DNA of 64,000 nucleotides from positions 62,001 to 126,000 of the forward strand of contig CAWHHZ010000011.1 of the NCBI GenBank assembly GCA_963829355.1, read 5' to 3'. The translations under genes were made by a program, and so were the position numbers. Under the pieces are notes generated by a model that searched no databases, had not been told where the DNA came from, and saw only the letters and a list, made by a program, of their open reading frames with translations. This DNA is from CAWHHZ01 sp963829355 (lineage in GTDB: Bacteria; Acidobacteriota; Thermoanaerobaculia; Gp7-AA8; JAHWKK01). Shown here piece by piece: positions 59,824 through 64,000 of the stretch (its first letter is position 1; every line of letters starts with the position of its first letter).

Positions 59824-60706
59824 TGATGTCGAACTGAGACTCGACTGCCACAGGAGTGGCGAGCTCGATCCGGCAGAGGCCGGAGTCGTCGACGAACATC
59901 TCGCTGAGTGCGGGGAGTGTCGCGAGATCAGTGAATCGATCGACTCGCTTGCGCGTTCGGCCAGACGCCTGATGGGGGAATGCGAACCGTGCTGCCTCGA
60001 GGTGCTGGAACAGGCTCTGTTTGACCGCTACGACAGCTTCGAATCGTCCAGAGGGGAGGTGTTCGCGGTCTTCTCTCCCCAGGGTGTGAAACACCTCCGG
60101 CTCGGAGGAACCCGCGAGTCGTTCGTTCAGGAGTACCAGAAGAGGTTCGGCCGGGAGTTGCACTGCTCCTCGATCGACGGCGCGACACGCGATTCGATCA
60201 AGGCGGCGCTCGAGGGAGAGGGGCGCGGTCCGGTGGAGATCGATTTCTCCGAGCTCGCCGCCTTCGAGCGAAGGGTTCTCGAGACGCTCCTGCAGATTCC
60301 GAAAGGGGAGGTGCGTACCTACGCCTGGGTCGCTCGCGAGGCCGGAAATCCGGCAGCGAGCCGCGCTGTCGGAAACGCCTGCGCACGCAATCCAGTCCCG
60401 TTCATCGTCCCGTGCCACCGGGTCGTACCGACCTCCGGAGGCATCGGCTCCTACTATTACGGTCCATCACTCAAGCGGGAGATTCTATCGGCCGAGGGAG
60501 TGGAGACCGAAAGGCTGGAGTCGCTGGCGAAACGCGGCATTCGTTACGTCGGTTCGCTCTCCGATCACTCGTATTGTTTCCCAACCTGCAGAGGTGTCGA
60601 ACGGATGACCGAGGACGAGATCGTTTATCTGAGAAGTGATCGTGAGGCGCTTGCTCGAGGTCTCGAGCCGTGCGAGTGGTGCAGACCGCTCGCTCGCTCG
60701 GCGTGA
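59813..60706 (+). CDS. Anti-sigma zinc finger / O6-alkylguanine-DNA alkyltransferase / Ada zinc domain fusion
   Basis: A 297-residue protein with three parts. Residues 1-45 form an anti-sigma (zf-HC2/ZAS) domain with H29-x3-C33-x2-C36 and an upstream Cys. Residues about 75-245 form a methylguanine methyltransferase with the acceptor motif P200-C201-H202-R203, the recognition helix ASRAVGNACARNP and SYYYG. Residues 250-293 form an Ada-N-like zinc site with C255-x3-C259 and C287-x2-C290 (PCEWCRP), the site at which Ada takes methyl groups from phosphotriesters. It overlaps the sigma gene by 11 bp. A DNA-alkylation sensor that releases its sigma factor is the natural reading; the mechanism is inferred. 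Confidence 0.88.
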   Translation: MRCNDVELRLDCHRSGELDPAEAGVVDEHLAECGECREISESIDSLARSARRLMGECEPCCLEVLEQALFDRYDSFESSRGEVFAVFSPQGVKHLRLGGTRESFVQEYQKRFGRELHCSSIDGATRDSIKAALEGEGRGPVEIDFSELAAFERRVLETLLQIPKGEVRTYAWVAREAGNPAASRAVGNACARNPVPFIVPCHRVVPTSGGIGSYYYGPSLKREILSAEGVETERLESLAKRGIRYVGSLSDHSYCFPTCRGVERMTEDEIVYLRSDREALARGLEPCEWCRPLARSA

Positions 60707-60725
60707 GCTGGGTGATCCGGCGGAG

Positions 60726-60769
60726 CTGTCATCCTGAGCGAAGCGAAGGATCGCGTACGGCATGACTCG
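60726..60769. repeat. Fragment of the dispersed intergenic repeat
   Basis: CTGTCATCCTGAGCGAAGCG, then AAGGATCGCGTACGGCATGA: the most canonical copy of the core module in the window. It directly abuts the inverted-repeat element at 60771. Confidence 0.85.
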
Positions 60770-60770
60770 C

Positions 60771-60954
60771 TTAACCCGCATTTCTCACCAGCTTTCTACT
60801 GCGGCGACGGATAGCGGCGCGGCTGCTGCGTTGCGCTCGATTCGGCTCCTCGACATAGTGTCGACTATGCCTGCGGGGCCGAACCTTCGCGCGCCTTGCA
60901 TCCGCACCACTCTCCGCCGCCTCGCTACGATATCTGGTGAGAAATACGGGTTAA
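60771..60954. mobile_element. 184-bp element with 21-bp terminal inverted repeats (MITE-like)
   Basis: The left end TTAACCCGCATTTCTCACCA plus G and the right end are inverted copies with one mismatch (CTGGTGAGAAATACGGGTTA plus A). The interior forms a long imperfect hairpin with a second inverted pair (TTCGGCTCCTCGACATAG against CTATGCCTGCGGGGCCGA) around TGTCGA. It has no reading frame of its own. Both ends begin with TTAA, which may be the target sequence. A transposon-derived element moved in trans, or a folded intergenic repeat, are the two options. Confidence 0.6.
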
Positions 60955-60965
60955 GACTTCCGGCG

Positions 60966-61177
60966 GAGTATTCTTCACCCGATCCTTCGCTGCTAATGAA
61001 CGAGGAATCTGGGTGGGGGACCGTACGTAGAAACTTCCCCCGCCCAGATCCCTCAGTCGCGATGAAGCCGCTCCTTTCCTTCTTCGCTTCGCTCCTCAGG
61101 GCAGGCGGAATGGCAGACGGTGAGTCATGTCACTCCATTGGCGCAGCGAAGCGGCGTCATTCGCTCAGGATGACTCG
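60966..61177. repeat. Dispersed intergenic repeat, copy 6
   Basis: GAGGAATCTGGGTGGGGGACC and its inverted partner, a GCTCCTCAGGGCAGGCGGAA module, then GAGTCATGTCACTCCATTGG, GCGAAGCGGCGTCATTCGCT and CAGGATGACTC. Its last bases supply the stop codon and final Ser residues of the REC-HATPase gene. From 60707 to 61164 I see only repeats. Confidence 0.82.
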
Positions 61178-62082
61178 GAGGTGGGGAGCTCTACCGTGGC
61201 AACCACTTCGTTTCCCCGACCCCGATACTCCAGTCTGTCGAATGCGAGCATCTTTGCGATTGCGATTCCGCGCCCGTGTGTGTCGAAGGCGCGGGCTGGG
61301 TCGATCGTCAGGAACCGCTCCGAGTCGAAGCCGGCACCCTGATCGGTGACGGTCACGCGGATCTCGCCGTTCTTGCGGACGAGCTCGACACTTACCGTCT
61401 TGTCGCGGTTCTCTTCCAGCGCCATGCGCCGCGCGATTTCCCGCTCGAGCGCACCCTCGGCGCTGAGTTTCGATTTGTCGTCGTAACCGATGCCGAGATT
61501 GCCGTGCTCGACGGCATTGATCAGGAGCTCTGAGAGTCCGATCACCTGCGTTTCCGGGTCCGGGAAGACCCACGCGAGCAAAGTGCTCAACGCAGCCGCC
61601 TCGCGGATCGTTCTGTATTCGAAAGTCGCGTACTGGAGGGTCGACAAGGCAGTCTGTCCTTCGCGAACCTCTCCCTGGAATGCTTCCCATCGGTCGTGAT
61701 CACTGATCGCCGCCCTCACGATCGAAAGAAGGATTTCGGACTTGTACGGTTTGACCAGGTAGTAATAGCAGCCGGCGTCGATACCCTGGCGGATCTCTTC
61801 ACCATCTCCCGCACAGGTCTGGAGAATCACCGGGATGTGCGCCAGCTCCTTGTGATCCTTCATCCTCTGCAGCAGCCCGATGCCGTCCAGGCGTGGCATA
61901 CGCCGGTCGAGGATGATGACCCTGTAGCTGCGTGGGCTGGCCGCGAGCCTCTGCCACGCATCCTCTCCATCGACGGCGCTTTCGATCTCGTGGCCGAGCG
62001 ACGCGAGGCGTGCACGCAGAAGCTCGCGATCGATGTCCAGATCGTCGACAACGAGAATGCGATTCGTAGGCTCCGGAGTCAT
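61165..62082 (-). CDS. Response regulator with C-terminal HATPase (RsbW-like) domain
   Basis: A 305-residue protein: receiver domain (VVDDLDIDRE, phosphoacceptor in VIILDRRMPRLDG, K in LVKPYK) followed by a linker and an RsbW/SpoIIAB-like ATPase domain (GLSELLINAVEHGN as N-box, VTDQGAGFD, GRGIAIAKML). No His phosphorylation site is visible, so it would act as a switchable serine kinase or anti-sigma-like protein. The sequence ends inside a dispersed repeat, so the native C-terminus may have been replaced by repeat-encoded residues. Confidence 0.88.
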   Translation of the reverse strand: MTPEPTNRILVVDDLDIDRELLRARLASLGHEIESAVDGEDAWQRLAASPRSYRVIILDRRMPRLDGIGLLQRMKDHKELAHIPVILQTCAGDGEEIRQGIDAGCYYYLVKPYKSEILLSIVRAAISDHDRWEAFQGEVREGQTALSTLQYATFEYRTIREAAALSTLLAWVFPDPETQVIGLSELLINAVEHGNLGIGYDDKSKLSAEGALEREIARRMALEENRDKTVSVELVRKNGEIRVTVTDQGAGFDSERFLTIDPARAFDTHGRGIAIAKMLAFDRLEYRGRGNEVVATVELPTSESS

Positions 62083-62158
62083 GAAAAGTGTGTGGCTCCT
62101 GCGTCAAGGCTGAGATTCGGACTTCTGAAGGACATGAGTATAGGCGAAAAGTACGAGA

Positions 62159-62935
62159 TCATCTCATGATCATCAGAACAGCTACGACGATCCCGAACAC
62201 TGCAATCGTCCATCGCATTGGACGCTCCGGGATGTGTTGCGCCATTCTCGCTCCAGCGTACCCTCCGAGAAGCGCGCCTCCGGCCATGACCAGTGCGGCT
62301 GCCCAGACGACTGATCCGGCGACGACGAAATAGGCCACGGCAGCGCCTTTGAGAAGAACCCCGAGAAGGTTCTTGAGGGCGTTTGCATGATGAATATTGT
62401 GAATGCCGGTCAGACCGAGCGTCACGATCATCATCAGGCCGATTCCGGAGCCGAAGTATCCGCCGTAAGAGGCGATGAGAAGCTGAATGACGAGCGCTGC
62501 GACGAACGCGGGGACCGATCCGTCGGTCTCGAGGTTGAGCAGACGCTTCAGCGATGGTTGTAACGCGATCAGAATCGAGGACGTCAGTATCAGGAAGGGC
62601 GCGATCGATCGAAAGATGGTCTGCGGAGTGTGGACGAGCAGCCAGGCCCCCAGAATCCCGCCGACCACCGAAGGGATCGCGAGCCAGAACCACCATCTCC
62701 TGATTTCTTTCAGCTTCTGCCGGTATCCCAACGCTCCGCTGATTCCCCCTGGCCAGAGGGCAACGGCGCTCGTCAAGTTCGCCTCGACTGGTGCGATACC
62801 GAGCCAGAGGAGAGTCGGGAACGTGAGATTCGTTCCGCCGCCCGCCACGGCGTTGATGGCGCCACCGGCGAAGCCTGCGAGCAGAACTACGGCGAGCTGC
62901 GGTATCTGGAGGGTCATCTCCATGAGCGGTGGCAT
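62159..62935 (-). CDS. TauE/SafE-family membrane transporter
   Basis: A 258-residue protein with about eight hydrophobic segments. AGFAGGAINAVAGGGTNLTFPTLLWLG near the N-terminus and SYGGYFGSGIGLMM in the middle are the paired TauE/SafE repeats. Family members export sulfite, sulfoacetate or other small anions. No substrate clue is given by the neighbours. The start could also be the Met at 62923. Confidence 0.9.
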   Translation of the reverse strand: MPPLMEMTLQIPQLAVVLLAGFAGGAINAVAGGGTNLTFPTLLWLGIAPVEANLTSAVALWPGGISGALGYRQKLKEIRRWWFWLAIPSVVGGILGAWLLVHTPQTIFRSIAPFLILTSSILIALQPSLKRLLNLETDGSVPAFVAALVIQLLIASYGGYFGSGIGLMMIVTLGLTGIHNIHHANALKNLLGVLLKGAAVAYFVVAGSVVWAAALVMAGGALLGGYAGARMAQHIPERPMRWTIAVFGIVVAVLMIMR

Positions 62936-62980
62936 TCTCGCACGAAGCCGCCCGATCTCACGGTTCCCGGTCTGATTGTG

Positions 62981-63259
62981 TCAGGAAATGCGTCGCGTGA
63001 TGGGGATACGGTTGAATCGGAGAAGTGTCCTCTCTCCGCTCTCGCTTCCGAGCTCGAGCGCCTCCGGCAGGCCTTCATCATTCTGTTCGAACCAGACGCT
63101 CGATAGCCGGTTCACCCAATGGGAGAGTGTGGCTGAGTCGTCGCCCACCGAGAGAAAGAGTGTTCCACGATCATCCACTCTCGTCTCGATCGCGATCTCG
63201 TGCAAAGGAGAGCGCTTCGATTCCCGGCGGATACCGCTGGCAGGATCAAAAATCTCCAT
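62981..63259 (-). CDS. Hypothetical small protein
   Basis: About 92 residues starting MEIFDPASGIRRES, with a beta-strand-like middle (GTLFLSVGDDSATLSHWVNRLSS) and a basic C-terminus (RFNRIPITRRIS). No family recognised and no signal peptide. A GTG two codons upstream is an alternative start. It lies between the TauE-like gene and the stress-protein gene on the same strand. Confidence 0.5.
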   Translation of the reverse strand: MEIFDPASGIRRESKRSPLHEIAIETRVDDRGTLFLSVGDDSATLSHWVNRLSSVWFEQNDEGLPEALELGSESGERTLLRFNRIPITRRIS

Positions 63260-63371
63260 GTCCACGATCCAGCCGCGATGGCGCCTGGTCAGATCCTCGG
63301 CAAACGCCGACCACTCTCGGTCTCTCGATCAATTTCGTTCTCATCAGGCTGCTCCGCTCCTCAGTTCACGT

Positions 63372-64000
63372 TCATCGGCGCGTCTTCGCCATCACTGCCA
63401 TCACCGCACATGGAACGTCCCGTACGATCCGCCCCGTGGTCCTTCCCAGGATTGTCGTGTCGTGCAATCTCCCATGCTGAGCATCCCACCACGAGAAGAT
63501 CGACCGGCTCCTCGCTCATGCAGCGGAGGACCTCATCCTCGGCCGGTAACGCGCGGCGATGGAGTGTTGCGCGTGGTGCCCATGGAAATCGAGCCGGGCT
63601 GCCACTCGAACGCGGGGGCCGCCTGATCGGCGTTGGCTCGTCCCGCCAGGTCGAGAAGACGCAATTCGGCGCCTGTCGCTTCGGCTAGCATCGAAGCATG
63701 CTCAGCGGCCGCGTGCGCGGCCGCTGACGAGTCGACGGGGCAAAGAACCGAGCGAAGCTGGAAGGCATCGTTGACGCCCGCGCGAACCATGACTACGGGT
63801 ACATCGCTCTCGTGGACGACGCCCTGAGCAACGGACCCGAGAAACAGACTGGCGACGGGCCCCCAGGCATGAGTGCCGAGCACAATGAGATCGCACGCGG
63901 CGTCGTTCACGAGTTTCACGATCCCCTGAACGGGGTTGCATTCGCGAACCTCGACCGAGACGTTGACGGAGTCGTCGAGCTCGTCGATGCAGAGCTGGAA
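63372..64000 (-). pseudogene. Universal stress protein, tandem-domain, two frameshifts, runs off right edge
   Basis: The upstream half (from the window edge) is a USP domain C-terminus: GIVKLVNDAACDLIVLGTHAWGP split by the usual G-x2-G-x9-G-S nucleotide loop (GPVASLFLGSVAQGVV) and VPVVMVRAG. A second USP domain begins at SVLCPVDSS. The frame is then lost twice: between about 63555 and 63600 (before LPAEDEVLRCMSEEPVDLLVVG) and near 63455 (before TILGRTTGRIVRDVPCAVMAVM). Both breaks need removal of one base, and the restored protein ends at 63372. Either real decay or the same indel problem seen in hemY and the NrfD gene. Confidence 0.7.

Noticed and set aside
60762..61349. A 195-codon plus-strand frame
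   Set aside because: It is made of repeat sequence (the inverted-repeat element and the dispersed repeat) and then runs over the REC-HATPase gene in antisense.
1..64000. tRNA and rRNA genes
   Set aside because: No segment with a T-loop and acceptor-stem pattern was found on either strand by eye; a tRNAscan run would settle it.

Overview
The window reads as a chromosome segment of a GC-rich Gram-negative bacterium: outer-membrane porin and lipoprotein signals, Tat-exported enzymes, many multiheme cytochromes, and intergenic repeats of the kind common in environmental Acidobacteriota and related genomes. That phylum guess is an inference of low confidence. Five conserved genes or gene parts are interrupted by one surplus base each, which may point to assembly error.

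Left edge (1-1.9 kb): the 5' part of glnS, a 9-bp tandem repeat, a small Cys-rich protein and a candidate small RNA with its own promoter and terminator. 1.9-13 kb: two tandem [NiFe]-hydrogenase operons of the hybOABC type on the minus strand. The second ends with the only maturation protease. 13-16.5 kb: a cytochrome bc-type complex (Rieske protein, cytochrome b, 11-heme cytochrome c). 16.7-21.8 kb, plus strand: an MtrCAB-like porin-cytochrome conduit (decaheme OmcA/MtrC type, decaheme MtrA/DmsE type, MtrB/PioB-type barrel). 22.1-28.7 kb: hypF-hypC-hypD-hypE followed, in the same operon, by a formyltransferase and a crotonase that together look like a split HypX.

28.7-40 kb: a mixed region with a surface nucleotidase, a CsgG-like protein, a Ser/Thr kinase, a CRP/FNR-family regulator, a radical-SAM-like protein without its catalytic cysteines, a tetraheme cytochrome and an EAL response regulator. 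40-51 kb: a heme biosynthesis locus (hemY, hemN, hemE, hemL, hemB, hemC with an extra domain, hemA, hemH) with a two-component system inside it. 51-64 kb: argR, rsgA, corA and other single genes, an ECF sigma factor followed by an anti-sigma/MGMT/Ada fusion protein, a REC-HATPase protein, a TauE/SafE exporter and a broken universal stress protein running off the right edge.

Three systems stand out. (1) The ECF sigma factor at 59206 overlaps a gene whose product joins an anti-sigma zinc finger, an O6-alkylguanine transferase and an Ada-type four-cysteine zinc domain, which suggests a sigma factor controlled directly by DNA alkylation. (2) A 16-bp palindrome, TCAC-N8-GTGA, occurs upstream of both hydrogenase operons, between the bc complex and the Mtr-like operon, upstream of hypF, upstream of the CRP/FNR gene and upstream of the radical-SAM-like gene: a candidate regulon joining H2 oxidation to extracellular electron transfer. 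(3) The split HypX candidate is translationally coupled to hypE and could supply the CO ligand for hydrogenase maturation. Together these support a model in which H2 is oxidised in the periplasm and electrons pass through the quinone pool, the bc complex and the porin-cytochrome conduit to the cell surface. That route is inferred from gene content and order.
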